Shown in pieces: positions 8,906 to 18,051 of a stretch of 64,000 bases of DNA. The DNA comes from JBMHDW01 sp049889175. Lineage in GTDB: Bacteria > Pseudomonadota > Gammaproteobacteria > Comchoanobacterales > Comchoanobacteraceae. Numbering within the stretch: the first letter of the stretch is position 1; each line of letters begins with the position of its first letter. A program made the translations under genes and the position numbers. Under the pieces are notes generated by a model. That model saw nothing but the letters and a program-made list of their open reading frames with translations, had not been told where the DNA came from and searched no databases. Location: positions 124,001 to 188,000 of the forward strand of contig JBMHDW010000001.1 in NCBI GenBank assembly GCA_049889175.1, read 5' to 3'.

Positions 8906-9628
8906 GTCCTCTTGATCAGCAACCCGTTTATTTAACTGATACATCATAGCACCATGCTCAAAAATATTGACCGACCTAATCGGCGCTTTACTAAACGACT
9001 CAACTTTTGAATGATTAAAAATATTAGCGTAGAATTTGTAAGATGGTAGCAACTTTGCGTGACTATCGTCATAGGATCGCAACCAAATGTTTGCTGAATG
9101 CAGGTGTGATGCATCTAACTGACTATGGCCATCCATATGAACATAGAACTGATCAACAATTCCACGCAATGACATCTCACCAGCATGAAGCTCAAGCTCC
9201 ACCTTCGGCGAATCTATAAAAGAGAGATATGTCTTTGCCGGTTTATTTTGTGTAATCTTAGATACGCCTACCATACCAGTGAGCGTTACACGCTTATCGG
9301 TATCAATGACCAAATCCAAGTGGTCAAAAACAACGTTCTCGCCCGTTATAAAGCCATGATCTCTCAGTTCAACACGATCAATGGCTAAATCATGCACATT
9401 AAGTGTAACCCGCCCATCTAATTGAGCATCTGAGGAAGCATAAACATCGATGACCTCAGCGTTAGTTTTAACGCTTACTCGATTGGAATGGGATACAACT
9501 ATGTCTTTTTGCTCAGCATTATCAATGACCAGAACATGAGCATATCCATGAACTTTCAATGTAACGGAAAAACCCAATACAGGTGCACACAACAACAAGG
9601 TAAAGCCCCTAACCCACTTATTGATCAT
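8885..9628 (-). CDS. Secreted beta-rich protein resembling GIN/DUF2807 adhesin-head domains
   Basis: 247 residues. It starts with a signal peptide (basic MINKWVR, then a hydrophobic stretch, likely cut after the GFS region). The rest is a run of short strands with repeated V-x-V patterns (YAHVLVID, VSVKTNAEVIDVYAS, DGRVTLNVHDLAI), resembling head GIN domains. This is a fold-level resemblance only. The start at 9628 overlaps the upstream OmpA-like gene (CATGATCAATAA), so the two are coupled; a longer start at 9652 is possible. Confidence 0.65.
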   Translation of the reverse strand: MINKWVRGFTLLLCAPVLGFSVTLKVHGYAHVLVIDNAEQKDIVVSHSNRVSVKTNAEVIDVYASSDAQLDGRVTLNVHDLAIDRVELRDHGFITGENVVFDHLDLVIDTDKRVTLTGMVGVSKITQNKPAKTYLSFIDSPKVELELHAGEMSLRGIVDQFYVHMDGHSQLDASHLHSANIWLRSYDDSHAKLLPSYKFYANIFNHSKVESFSKAPIRSVNIFEHGAMMYQLNKRVADQEDLSPYII

Positions 9629-10142
9629 GATTGACCTCCATATCAATTTCAACCCTGCGATTCATTGAGCTACCTTTCGTGGTTGCGTTTGATGCAACCG
9701 GCACAGCATCTTCCATTCCCTGATAATACAACAATGATTTAGGCACGCCCATCGCCCACAAAGTACTGGCTAAAACTTCCGCTTGAATCTGTGTTTGTGT
9801 ATCGTTTTGGGCCCAGTTCATCTTTTTGATTGCATCTGTATGTACTTTAACCACCAATTTCATATCAGGATTAGCCTTATGGAGCGCCACTACCTCACGA
9901 AGCACATCAATATGTTCACGATTAATTTTATGAGAGTGTGGTAAAAATAATTGCTCTGTAGGAATAATGATTTTATTACGCTCTGGACGGTATAATAACT
10001 TGAACGTATTATCCTGTGCATAAATATTTTTCTGATAAGTAACACCTTCTTCAGTTAGTAAGCTTTCAGCTGATTGACAACCTACTAATAAAACGATGGC
10101 TAAGCTTAATCCACTTAACCCAAACATTGATCGTTTATACAT
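9618..10142 (-). CDS. OmpA-family lipoprotein
   Basis: 174 residues. The N-terminus is a lipoprotein signal with lipobox LLVGC (Cys at residue 22). The C-terminal half resembles an OmpA/MotB peptidoglycan-binding domain: long helix INREHIDVLREVVALHKANP, strand KLVVKVHTDA, a second helix, and the terminal GSSMNRRVEIDMEV, close to the family's NRRVEI signature. It probably tethers the outer membrane to peptidoglycan. It is coupled to the secreted beta-rich protein downstream, so the pair may act together at the envelope. Confidence 0.8.
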   Translation of the reverse strand: MYKRSMFGLSGLSLAIVLLVGCQSAESLLTEEGVTYQKNIYAQDNTFKLLYRPERNKIIIPTEQLFLPHSHKINREHIDVLREVVALHKANPDMKLVVKVHTDAIKKMNWAQNDTQTQIQAEVLASTLWAMGVPKSLLYYQGMEDAVPVASNATTKGSSMNRRVEIDMEVNHDQ

Positions 10143-10221
10143 GCAACACTCCTTGACGCTACTTTAGTGTAGCTGACATCCCTTCAAGACTCAACCGCTA
10201 GTTACCCTAAACGCCACGCTG

Positions 10222-10326
10222 TTATGATATAATATCACTTTGCTCTTTCGGTAGATATAAATCTCCAGTAATACCGCAACCAGAACATCCTAAAACAATG
10301 ATTAATGTCACCCAATATCTCATCAT
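10222..10326 (-). CDS. lptM: LptM-like small lipoprotein (LPS translocon maturation chaperone family)
   Basis: 34 residues. It has a hydrophobic N-terminus ending in a lipobox and then GCGITGDLYLPKEQ, closely matching the GCGLKGPLYFPP start of mature LptM (YifL). LptM assists oxidative maturation of the LptD/LptE LPS translocon. The first ATG overlaps the prmC stop by one base (TAATG), so it is translationally coupled; a second ATG follows directly. The tail beyond the motif is much shorter than in E. coli. The short signature is distinctive, but such a small gene should be confirmed by conservation. Confidence 0.72.
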   Translation of the reverse strand: MMRYWVTLIIVLGCSGCGITGDLYLPKEQSDIIS

Positions 10327-11156
10327 TATTCTCTCCATGCATTCATAGTATCTATCTCCCATGAGGCTAATGTCATACGATCATTTCCTCTCTCATCAAG
10401 CCAAGTCATTGCCCCCTTAAACCCCCTTTCAAGCAATAATTTTTGAACGGCCAACTTTTGATCATAGCCATGTTCTAATACCAAGTAGCCACCCGATTTC
10501 AATACACTAGCAGCTTTGTGAATTATCTCTTTAATATCGGACAGACCATTATCTTTAGCTGTAAGCGCTTCTTGTGGCTCATAACGTATCCCTCCCTCAA
10601 GATGATGATCATTCGGACTAATGTAAGGTGGATTAGCAAATACGCCATCCAATAATGGCATTGACCAATCATCGTACCAACTTTGATGCAGCCAATGGAC
10701 ACTGGCTTGATGCTGAGCACTATTGAGTTGAGCCACTTTGAGCGCATCACTGGAACGCTCCATTGCCGTAATACTCCAAGAAGTTACCAATGACATTTCA
10801 ATAGCAATCCAACCACAACCTGTACCACACTCAAGCCATTGCATAGATTGATTTCTTGGTAAAAACTTAGCTAACTTTTGTAGCCATAGCTCTGTTTCCA
10901 CCCTAGGAATAAGCGTTTGCTCATTAACCCAGTATGATCGATCATTAATCCTTACATAGCCTTGCAAATAAGCCAAAGGATAATCATTAGCTAGTCGCTC
11001 ACATTGTTCTTTAAGAATACACCAAACTTCAGGATCATTATTTTCAAAAACCATACATTGAGCTGTGGATAAATCTGTGAGTTGGTGTATTAAGCTAAGC
11101 ACATCCATACTGCGATGCCTTAAACTTGGGTAACACTTTAAAATATCATTCAGCAT
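10326..11156 (-). CDS. prmC: Peptide chain release factor N5-glutamine methyltransferase
   Basis: 276 residues. It methylates the glutamine of the GGQ motif in release factors. An N-terminal helical domain is followed by a SAM-dependent methyltransferase domain with PRVETELWLQKL, WLECGTGCGWIAIE (SAM loop) and the catalytic FANPPYIS. The start at 11156 gives an 11-base overlap with prfA; ATGs at 11162 and 11171 are alternatives. The order hemA-prfA-prmC is the classic gammaproteobacterial one and places the enzyme next to its substrate gene. Confidence 0.93.
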   Translation of the reverse strand: MLNDILKCYPSLRHRSMDVLSLIHQLTDLSTAQCMVFENNDPEVWCILKEQCERLANDYPLAYLQGYVRINDRSYWVNEQTLIPRVETELWLQKLAKFLPRNQSMQWLECGTGCGWIAIEMSLVTSWSITAMERSSDALKVAQLNSAQHQASVHWLHQSWYDDWSMPLLDGVFANPPYISPNDHHLEGGIRYEPQEALTAKDNGLSDIKEIIHKAASVLKSGGYLVLEHGYDQKLAVQKLLLERGFKGAMTWLDERGNDRMTLASWEIDTMNAWRE

Positions 11157-12234
11157 CGTCATGCATAGCACTCAACTTATCTAATTGATCTTCACGAATT
11201 AAAGCATCAACCACCTCATTCAAATCACCATCCATAATTGCCGTCAAGCGATACAAGGTCAATCCAATTCGATGATCTGTTAAACGCCCTTGGGGATAAT
11301 TATAAGTTCTTATTCGCTCTGATCGATCGCCTGAACCCACCATACTTTTCCTTTGAGTTGCCTGCTCTTGTCTTTGTTGATCTCGATGATAAGAGGTGAC
11401 ACGCTCTTGTATCACTTTCATGGCTTTTGCCCTGTTTTTATGTTGTGACCGCTCATCTTGACATTCAACCACCATGCCAGTTGGTAGATGCGTTATACGA
11501 ACTGCCGAATCTGTTGTATTAACATGCTGACCGCCAGCACCACTTGCTCGATATGTATCTACGCGAAGTTCAGCTGGATTAATTTGTATCAAATCAATTT
11601 CTTCCATTTTAGGCAAGACAGCTACCGTACAGGCAGAAGTATGAATACGCCCCTGTGATTCTGTTTCTGGAACCCGCTGTACACGGTGTGTACCAGCCTC
11701 AAACTTCATTCGGCCAAAAACTTCTTTCCCACGAACCTCAGCAACTACCTCCTTAAACCCACCTTGTGGTGAGGCCTGAATACCAACAACATCAACCACC
11801 CATTGATGATGCTCAGCATATAATTGGTACATTCGGAAAAGATCGCCCACAAAAATGGCAGCTTCATCACCACCTGTTCCTGCCCTAATTTCTAAATAAA
11901 TGGACTTATCATCATCTGGGTCTTTTGGCAACAACGCTAACTGAATATCATCTATTAACTCATCCTGCTCTTTCTTTAATGCTTTATTTTCTTCAATGAT
12001 CATATGCTTCATTTCTGTATCAATATCACTGATTTCAGCCAGTTCACTAAGCTCCTGATTCACCGTTACCCATCTCTGATATAAAGCTACTACAGGACTA
12101 ATCTGCCCATGCTCTATCGCTAACTTCTGAAAGAGCTCTACTTTGGCTTGAACTTCAGGATCACTTAATTGCTTATTTATCTCTTCACAACGAGTGCTCA
12201 TGACATCTAATTTACGAATGACTGACGCTTTCAT
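11146..12234 (-). CDS. prfA: Peptide chain release factor 1
   Basis: 362 residues, close to the usual 360. It reads UAA and UAG and triggers peptide release. The GGQ loop is present (GAGGQHVNTTDSAVRITHLP), preceded by EIRAGTGGDEAAIF, and SERIRTYNYPQGRLTDHR lies near the C-terminus. The start at 12234 follows AGGAGG and gives the family N-terminus (MKASVIRKLD); longer in-frame starts lie inside hemA. It overlaps hemA by 23 bases and prmC by 11. Confidence 0.95.
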   Translation of the reverse strand: MKASVIRKLDVMSTRCEEINKQLSDPEVQAKVELFQKLAIEHGQISPVVALYQRWVTVNQELSELAEISDIDTEMKHMIIEENKALKKEQDELIDDIQLALLPKDPDDDKSIYLEIRAGTGGDEAAIFVGDLFRMYQLYAEHHQWVVDVVGIQASPQGGFKEVVAEVRGKEVFGRMKFEAGTHRVQRVPETESQGRIHTSACTVAVLPKMEEIDLIQINPAELRVDTYRASGAGGQHVNTTDSAVRITHLPTGMVVECQDERSQHKNRAKAMKVIQERVTSYHRDQQRQEQATQRKSMVGSGDRSERIRTYNYPQGRLTDHRIGLTLYRLTAIMDGDLNEVVDALIREDQLDKLSAMHDDAE

Positions 12235-13435
12235 TATCCTCCTCCCGACACGCTTCTTGATCATGAATAATGTGCTTGACTTGTAGCATGACTTGTTGCT
12301 TTGTGTCATTAAAATGCTTGTGCAACGCGCGCAACTGGACATCACTCAATGACAAATCTTGCGTAATTTCATGTAAACCCATTTGAAAAACTTGATTAAT
12401 CTTTTGTAACATTGGCCCATAAGGTTGTAATAATTTTTGCTCCCGCCACAAAGCTACATATTCTGCCAAAAATATTGATGCCTCTTGAACAGCTTGTTGC
12501 CGTTTATTTGTAGAACATTCAATCGTTTTCTGTAATGCATCCATGTCGTATAAATAAACCCCATCAACCTCTTTTACTTCTGGTTCAATATCTCGTGGAA
12601 CCGCAAGATCAATAAGCGTCATTGGTCTCATTCTTCTTCCCTTGAGACTTCTTTCAATTAACCCTTTGCCAATAATAGGCATCAAAGATGCTGTACCGCT
12701 TATCACCACATCTGCATCGCGTAAATGACTTGATAAATCCTGCAAATGAATAAGTTGACATGTCTTTTGATTGACCCAACCCTCTGCTTTTGTTAGAGAA
12801 CGATTGGCAAGCATCATTGATTTTGGTTGTTTTTTTTCAATAACTGGGATTAAGTCTTGAATCATTTCACCCGCACCAACCCAAATAACATTGAGTAATG
12901 ACCAATCAGGCTGCATTGCTTCAATTAGAGAAATAATAACATTCACCAAGCTAACTGAATGCTGGCCAATTTGACTGTTATGCCTTAACTTTTTAGCTGC
13001 AAATAATACTTGCTGACAAAAATCATCTAAATATTTATCAACTCCTCCTAAATCATAACACTGTTGATACCATTGCTTTATTTGACCTAATATTTGAGGC
13101 TCTCCAATGACCATTGAGTCTAAACCACTAGCAACAGAGGCTGCATGACGGTAAGCATTTTCGCCTTGAAAATGATAACACAACGGCAGTAAATCCTCTT
13201 GCATAAAACCAAAATACTGACTGAGCAACTGAAGCTGCTTATCAAATGGAACACCATAACACCATAATTCTGTTCGATTACAAGTAGAAACGATCATCCA
13301 CTCTCCATCAGGTGAAAAGCGCTTACAGACACGTAATACTTCTTTTGCTTGACTCAGTGCAACACTAAATCGCTCCCGAATCGCCAAACTGGCTTTTTTA
13401 TGGTTGATACCTACAATGGTATGGTGACGAATCAT
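12212..13435 (-). CDS. hemA: Glutamyl-tRNA reductase
   Basis: 407 residues. First enzyme of C5-pathway heme synthesis, reducing glutamyl-tRNA to glutamate-1-semialdehyde. The catalytic Cys lies in VSTCNRTELW near residue 52. GLDSMVIGEPQILGQ, an NADP-binding region and DLAVPRDIEPEV are present, with a C-terminal dimerisation helix. The partner hemL lies at 39.4 kb. hemA is transcribed away from lolB, as in enteric bacteria. Confidence 0.95.
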   Translation of the reverse strand: MIRHHTIVGINHKKASLAIRERFSVALSQAKEVLRVCKRFSPDGEWMIVSTCNRTELWCYGVPFDKQLQLLSQYFGFMQEDLLPLCYHFQGENAYRHAASVASGLDSMVIGEPQILGQIKQWYQQCYDLGGVDKYLDDFCQQVLFAAKKLRHNSQIGQHSVSLVNVIISLIEAMQPDWSLLNVIWVGAGEMIQDLIPVIEKKQPKSMMLANRSLTKAEGWVNQKTCQLIHLQDLSSHLRDADVVISGTASLMPIIGKGLIERSLKGRRMRPMTLIDLAVPRDIEPEVKEVDGVYLYDMDALQKTIECSTNKRQQAVQEASIFLAEYVALWREQKLLQPYGPMLQKINQVFQMGLHEITQDLSLSDVQLRALHKHFNDTKQQVMLQVKHIIHDQEACREEDNESVSHS

Positions 13436-13560
13436 CTAACATTATCTTCATTTAAGTATCGACATATTAGCAAAGACCACACCAACATCTCAAGGTTGAT
13501 CACTGAAAAACACTCAAAAACTGCTTGTTGTTTTCCAAGCTCATTAGATACAGTATCCTT

Positions 13561-14028
13561 ATGAACTTTTTATACCGACATTTTACACTCATTATCGCAG
13601 CACTATTACTGACTCATTGTGCACCAACACAACCACTTTATGAGCGTCAAGGCATTCTTTCCATCCATAGTAGTGAAGAGCACTCACACAAGTATCGCAT
13701 CTCTTGGCGCCATTATGAGCATCATGAACAGGTCTTAATTAAAAGTGGCTTTCTAACTTTAGCTAGCATCGATTATGAAGCGCATAAGATTACATACAAA
13801 GACTTAACACAAACGCTATCAATGCCACCTTACCCGGATCATTTGTCATGGCTCACTGACCTACCTATTGAAACCATTTTTCAACAAGCTTCAATGAACT
13901 TAGGTTTTGAACAAACCATAGGTCTTTGGCATATCCACATAACGGCTGATGGAATCAAGGCAGAATCCCAAAGCCAAAACATTGAGATTCAATGGCATAC
14001 CCTAGAATCATCCATTAATCAGTTTTAA
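13561..14028 (+). CDS. lolB: Outer-membrane lipoprotein LolB-like
   Basis: 155 residues. A lipoprotein signal with lipobox LLTHC (Cys at about residue 21) is followed by LYERQGILSIHSSEEHSHKY and strands such as YRISWRHYEHHEQVLI, consistent with the LolB beta-barrel-like fold. LolB receives lipoproteins from LolA and inserts them in the outer membrane. The call rests largely on position: it faces hemA, where lolB sits in gammaproteobacteria. It is shorter than the usual 200 residues. Its 3' end overlaps the convergent DUF2909 gene by 14 bases. Confidence 0.7.
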   Translation: MNFLYRHFTLIIAALLLTHCAPTQPLYERQGILSIHSSEEHSHKYRISWRHYEHHEQVLIKSGFLTLASIDYEAHKITYKDLTQTLSMPPYPDHLSWLTDLPIETIFQQASMNLGFEQTIGLWHIHITADGIKAESQSQNIEIQWHTLESSINQF

Positions 14029-14233
14029 TTAATGACTGACTTAACGGGATCCAACCCATATACGCACAAATAAATAATATAGCAAGAAGTGATAAGCCGA
14101 TAACAATGCGCAACAGCAATAATCTTGCAAGCCGCTCTGGATCTTGATTTGCTGGCGTCATTAATGCTTTAAATGCAAAACCCAGAACCACCATCATGGC
14201 CACCAATAAAATAATCATTAACATTTGCAGCAT
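14015..14233 (-). CDS. DUF2909 twin-transmembrane protein
   Basis: 72 residues with two membrane helices joined by a basic loop (ANQDPERLARLLLLRIVIGL), ending YMGWIPLSQ. This matches the small DUF2909 family that sits next to SURF1 and cytochrome oxidase assembly genes in gammaproteobacteria. The start at 14233 follows GGGGAA at good spacing; ATGs at 14245 and further upstream are in frame. It is transcribed away from the SURF1 gene. Its role in oxidase assembly is inferred from context only. Confidence 0.78.
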   Translation of the reverse strand: MLQMLMIILLVAMMVVLGFAFKALMTPANQDPERLARLLLLRIVIGLSLLAILFICAYMGWIPLSQSLIKTD

Positions 14234-14297
14234 GCTATTCCCCATCGCTTTTAGACTAGCATTAGTGTAAACTATTTTTTTCAACACTAAAACACCC

Positions 14298-14957
14298 ATG
14301 ACTCCACAAAGACATCTATCTTTTTTTATGATCATTATTTTGATGATTAGCCTCGGTGTGTGGCAAATCCAAAGAGGTCTTGAAAAAACCAGCCACGCTC
14401 AACGCATCACTCAATCCCGTTTACATCCCAAGCTGATCGGCACAATGCCCCCCCATCCCTTGAAAAATAGTAGAATACTAATTAAAGGCCATTTTTTAAA
14501 CAGTACCGAATTGATTCAACAACCACATGCAGGCAAAACGATTACACAGGTATTATCACCGTTCAAAACTGAACAAGGTGATTATTTTTGGGTTCTAAGG
14601 GGGCAAACTCAATCTAATGCCCCCTCTCCTTCATTAGAGCCAATTACTATTCAAACAGATATTATGCTACCTAAAATCACACAAAATGGGCTCACAGAAG
14701 CCATTGCCCCACATCACTGGAACGGTATAGGGTTTGATCTTCAGGTGATTAATGCAACCTATCAAGAGCCACTTAATGCATCAGTATTATTGATGATGAT
14801 TTCAGAAACTAATGAAGGGCTGATGAGTAACAAACCAGAGGCACTGCCAACACCCTGGCGACATTATGCATATACCATTCAGTTTTTCATTGTTGCAATT
14901 ATTATCTCAATAAGGTATTACTTAAGCCATGCAGCGAGCAAACGTCAATCACGGTAA
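14298..14957 (+). CDS. SURF1-family cytochrome oxidase assembly protein
   Basis: 219 residues with an N-terminal membrane helix, the SURF1 signature GVWQIQRG near residue 21, a periplasmic domain with ILIKGHFLN and YFWVLRGQ strands, and a C-terminal helix after the conserved PTPWRHYAYTIQFF. SURF1 helps insert heme A into cytochrome c oxidase. It is followed by an orphan, ctaA and ctaB in overlapping order, so it opens an oxidase-assembly operon. Confidence 0.9.
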   Translation: MTPQRHLSFFMIIILMISLGVWQIQRGLEKTSHAQRITQSRLHPKLIGTMPPHPLKNSRILIKGHFLNSTELIQQPHAGKTITQVLSPFKTEQGDYFWVLRGQTQSNAPSPSLEPITIQTDIMLPKITQNGLTEAIAPHHWNGIGFDLQVINATYQEPLNASVLLMMISETNEGLMSNKPEALPTPWRHYAYTIQFFIVAIIISIRYYLSHAASKRQSR

Positions 14958-15450
14958 ATTTTTTGCCATTTTGCTGGCATTTTTTTTGCCACTTCTCCTC
15001 GCGCATCTAATTTATGCCTCAGGCTTCAAAGGTAAAACCTCTAATTTGGGACAATGGGCTGATGACCATGCTTCTGTTGAAAAAGTAATAAAGTCTTCTG
15101 ATAGTAAGCCACTTTCATTACCCCAAAAATGGCATTTAATTCTCTGGCAGCAAACCCCATTTGACGCAGCAGCTCAAAAGCATATAACCCAGATTGATAA
15201 CCTCCACATACTTCTTCGTCGAGACATGGATCGGTTACAACCTCTAGTATTGACAACACAAACCCCACCTAAACACGCAACTATTCCTGTTATTCAGGTT
15301 CAACAAATACCCCAAGAGATCGCACCTGGCAATTGGCGCTCATTGGTTGATCCTGATGGTAGAATCGTACTGAACTACCCACAAGAACAGCCCATCGAGG
15401 ACACCATGAAAGATTTAAAAAGATTACTTAAATTTAGGCAGGATTCATGA
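14929..15450 (+). CDS. Cytochrome oxidase cluster-associated membrane protein of unknown function
   Basis: 173 residues. One N-terminal membrane helix (FFAILLAFFLPLLLAHLIYA) precedes a periplasmic domain with a thioredoxin-like secondary-structure pattern (KWHLILWQQTPFDAAAQKHI, then PLVLTTQ and GRIVLNYP). No CxxC pair is seen, so any thioredoxin fold would lack redox cysteines. It overlaps SURF1 by 29 bases and ctaA by 4. Similar small proteins are found between SURF1 and ctaA in related genomes. Confidence 0.75.
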   Translation: MQRANVNHGKFFAILLAFFLPLLLAHLIYASGFKGKTSNLGQWADDHASVEKVIKSSDSKPLSLPQKWHLILWQQTPFDAAAQKHITQIDNLHILLRRDMDRLQPLVLTTQTPPKHATIPVIQVQQIPQEIAPGNWRSLVDPDGRIVLNYPQEQPIEDTMKDLKRLLKFRQDS

Positions 15451-16445
15451 AATATTATCGCCCTCTCCTCTTACTAGCTGTGTTATTCGGCATGTTTGTT
15501 GTTATGCTTGGTGCATACACTCGCTTAACACACTCTGGCTTAGGCTGCCCAGATTGGCCAGGCTGCTATGGGCAGTTAACGATTCCATCACCCAATTCTG
15601 AAATTGCTAAAGCATACCCTGACACACCATTAGAGCCTGCAAAAGCATGGTATGAAATGGTACACCGCTATGCTGCAGGCACCCTTGGAACATTATTAGT
15701 AGCCATTGGCATCATCGGTGCAATCAACTTCAAAGGCTTCAAACGCTTACCGCATATTGCACTCATTGCGTTAGTTGTATTTCAAGCTTTTTTAGGAAAA
15801 TGGACGGTCACTTGGAAACTTCATCCGTTAGCTGTGATGCCGCATTTAATTGGTGGTATGACACTTGTTTCTATCGCCTGGATACTTTGGCTTAAACCCA
15901 AAAAAATCACTCTTTTAAATAAAACACAGCGATCTTTGTTGGTTATGTGTCTGTTGGCTTGTGTGATGCAAATTATTTTAGGGGGCTGGACCTCATCAAA
16001 TTATGCTGCATTAGTCTGTTTAGATTTTCCAACATGCCAACAATCATGGTGGCCAAATATGAATTTTACAGAAGGTTTTAATATCTTTCTTCCTATTGGA
16101 AGCAATTATGACGGTGGACTATTCTCTTTAGCAGGTAGAACAGCGATTCATTTTAGCCATCGATTTTGGGCACTATGTCTTGTAGCGCTTTATTTACCGA
16201 CTCTAATATTAATTGCAAAGTCTCACCCTAATTTACGGCGACTTTGTCTCATCATTTCACTATGTCTAACCGCACAAATGTTATTGGGCATTGCCAATAT
16301 ATGGTTTATCCTTCCACTATGGTCAGCAACGGCACACAATGGTGGCGCCTTGGTCTTGATGTTAGCAACATTATGGCTCGTTCGTCGTACCTCTTCAACT
16401 CAAAACAATCTCTCTCATGATCCAATCTCTAGCAGTACTGTGTAA
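15447..16445 (+). CDS. ctaA: Heme A synthase (COX15/CtaA)
   Basis: 332 residues, about eight membrane helices. It oxidises the C8 methyl of heme O to give heme A. The family signature LGAYTRLTHSGLGCPDWPGCYGQL is at residues 21-44, EMVHRYAAGTLG near 70, HLIGGMTLVS near 132, and HFSHRFWAL and ATAHNGGALVLM carry the second His pair. It overlaps the upstream orphan as ATGA and ctaB by 29 bases. Confidence 0.95.
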   Translation: MKYYRPLLLLAVLFGMFVVMLGAYTRLTHSGLGCPDWPGCYGQLTIPSPNSEIAKAYPDTPLEPAKAWYEMVHRYAAGTLGTLLVAIGIIGAINFKGFKRLPHIALIALVVFQAFLGKWTVTWKLHPLAVMPHLIGGMTLVSIAWILWLKPKKITLLNKTQRSLLVMCLLACVMQIILGGWTSSNYAALVCLDFPTCQQSWWPNMNFTEGFNIFLPIGSNYDGGLFSLAGRTAIHFSHRFWALCLVALYLPTLILIAKSHPNLRRLCLIISLCLTAQMLLGIANIWFILPLWSATAHNGGALVLMLATLWLVRRTSSTQNNLSHDPISSSTV

Positions 16446-17295
16446 ATTTCGTGTTGTTTGCTTAATGCTGCTCTGTGCATGGGTGGGAATGTTGTTAACA
16501 CCTATAACGTCTCATTTTAGTTTAACCATGCTATTTGGCCTTCTTGGAATTGGCTTACTATCTTCAGCTGGTGGCGCTATGAATCAACTTGCAGAACAAG
16601 CCCTAGATGCCAAAATGCGTCGCACAGCGCATCGCCCTCTTGTGAAAACAACACTAACCACTGGTCAAGTTTGGTGTTTTATTGCCATTAGTTTTACGCT
16701 TGGCACAACTTTATTGCTTGTTTTCACAAATACATTAGCAACCCTTTTAACCGTAGTGACCATGTTTGGATATGGTGTTTTCTACACACTTTTACTCAAA
16801 CCGAATACACATCAGAATATTGTTATCGGAGGATTATTTGGAGCTATGCCACCTCTATTAGGTTGGTGCGCGCTCTACCCACATATTGAAGCAGCCCCTT
16901 TACTCTTGGTCTTACTTATCTTTTGTTGGACACCTGCTCATTTTTGGTCTTTGGCCATTGCAAAACAAAACGATTACCTTAACACTGATTTACCCATGAT
17001 GCCCATTACTCATGGCATTAAAACAACACGCTTAGCTATTGTATTATATGCTATTTTAACCATCACAGTCAGTCAATTACCATTTGCTATCGGTATTCTT
17101 GGTTATGGTTACTGGATTGGTGCTAACCTCTTAAATATCATTATGCTATTAAAGCTAAGAGAGCTTTATCACAAAGAATCAGCATATATGAAATTTTTTG
17201 TTTTTTCTAACCTATACTTAATGTTATTGTTTAGCATTATGTTAATTGACAACAGCACCTGGTATGCCAATATTGTATCCTATTTTAGCGCCTGA
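16417..17295 (+). CDS. ctaB: Protoheme IX farnesyltransferase (heme O synthase)
   Basis: 292 residues, UbiA superfamily, about eight helices. It farnesylates protoheme to heme O, the substrate of CtaA. The prenyl-diphosphate site appears as NQLAEQALDAKMRRTAHRPL near residue 52, with Glu where the first Asp usually sits. CWTPAHFWSLAI and DYLNTDLPMMP match the second conserved loop. No oxidase subunit genes are in this window. Confidence 0.94.
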   Translation: MIQSLAVLCKFRVVCLMLLCAWVGMLLTPITSHFSLTMLFGLLGIGLLSSAGGAMNQLAEQALDAKMRRTAHRPLVKTTLTTGQVWCFIAISFTLGTTLLLVFTNTLATLLTVVTMFGYGVFYTLLLKPNTHQNIVIGGLFGAMPPLLGWCALYPHIEAAPLLLVLLIFCWTPAHFWSLAIAKQNDYLNTDLPMMPITHGIKTTRLAIVLYAILTITVSQLPFAIGILGYGYWIGANLLNIIMLLKLRELYHKESAYMKFFVFSNLYLMLLFSIMLIDNSTWYANIVSYFSA

Positions 17296-17932
17296 ATGTC
17301 AAGAGGTAACAAGGTTATGCAATCGCTTTGGACTCACTCGAGTTGACCAAAGCCCGCAACAACCCCACTTGATCTGGCATCAGCCCTTACGATTGGTGAT
17401 TGATAAACAAATTATTGATATGGTGAAGCAGCATCAAAAATTAAGAAATCATTTGCTGGCGAAATCCCTAATGCAATCTCCATCATTAACAATCTTTGAT
17501 GCTACTGCAGGACTTCTGAGTGATAGTCAGATTTGTTTAGCGCTGAAACATCAAGTTATAGCTTGCGAACAGCACCCCTTTTTAGCAGCCATGATTGAAT
17601 CTTTTAAAAACCATTTTTCATTACAAACATTAACACCTTTATTTGGTGATGCTCATCATTTGTTACCCCTTTATTCTGTTGATGTCGTTATCATAGATCC
17701 TATGTTTGATGACCCTAAAACTACACCAAAATCAAAAAAAGGCATGCAAAGTATCAAACAACTTGTGGATAGAAAACCACTTGATGCATTATTACCTCTT
17801 GCGCTAAAACAGGCGAGTCTTAAAGTAATGGTTAAGCAGCACTCTACCACAGAACCATGGCTTCCTTCAAAACTCAATCATCAACTTAAATCTAAAAATC
17901 ATGCTTTTCGCTGGGATATCTATATTCCATAA
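17264..17932 (+). CDS. rsmJ: 16S rRNA (guanine1516-N2)-methyltransferase RsmJ-like
   Basis: 222 residues. The SAM-binding motif FDATAGLLSDSQICLAL is near residue 83, ACEQHPFLAAMIE follows, and the catalytic VVIIDPMFDD is near 145, then KSKKGMQSIKQLV, which corresponds to RsmJ's KK-M region. The start at 17264 overlaps ctaB by 32 bases. An in-frame ATG at 17246 is an alternative. Confidence 0.82.
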   Translation: MPILYPILAPECQEVTRLCNRFGLTRVDQSPQQPHLIWHQPLRLVIDKQIIDMVKQHQKLRNHLLAKSLMQSPSLTIFDATAGLLSDSQICLALKHQVIACEQHPFLAAMIESFKNHFSLQTLTPLFGDAHHLLPLYSVDVVIIDPMFDDPKTTPKSKKGMQSIKQLVDRKPLDALLPLALKQASLKVMVKQHSTTEPWLPSKLNHQLKSKNHAFRWDIYIP

Positions 17933-18051
17933 ATACTTTATTGTTAACTTCAATACTTTGGATGATACCTTAATTATGAGCTCATTTAACACTTGATTAT
18001 TTCAATAAACCTATCATAATAAAAACATTATTAATCAAATTACAAAAGTAA

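Noticed and set aside
9618..10142. OmpA-like lipoprotein as the Dot/Icm component IcmN/DotK
   Set aside because: The general layout (small lipoprotein with OmpA domain) is similar, but no other Dot/Icm genes are nearby and OmpA lipoproteins are common.
12235..12345. Longer prfA start at 12345
   Set aside because: The 37 extra codons lie inside hemA and do not resemble release factor; the ATG at 12234 gives the family N-terminus.
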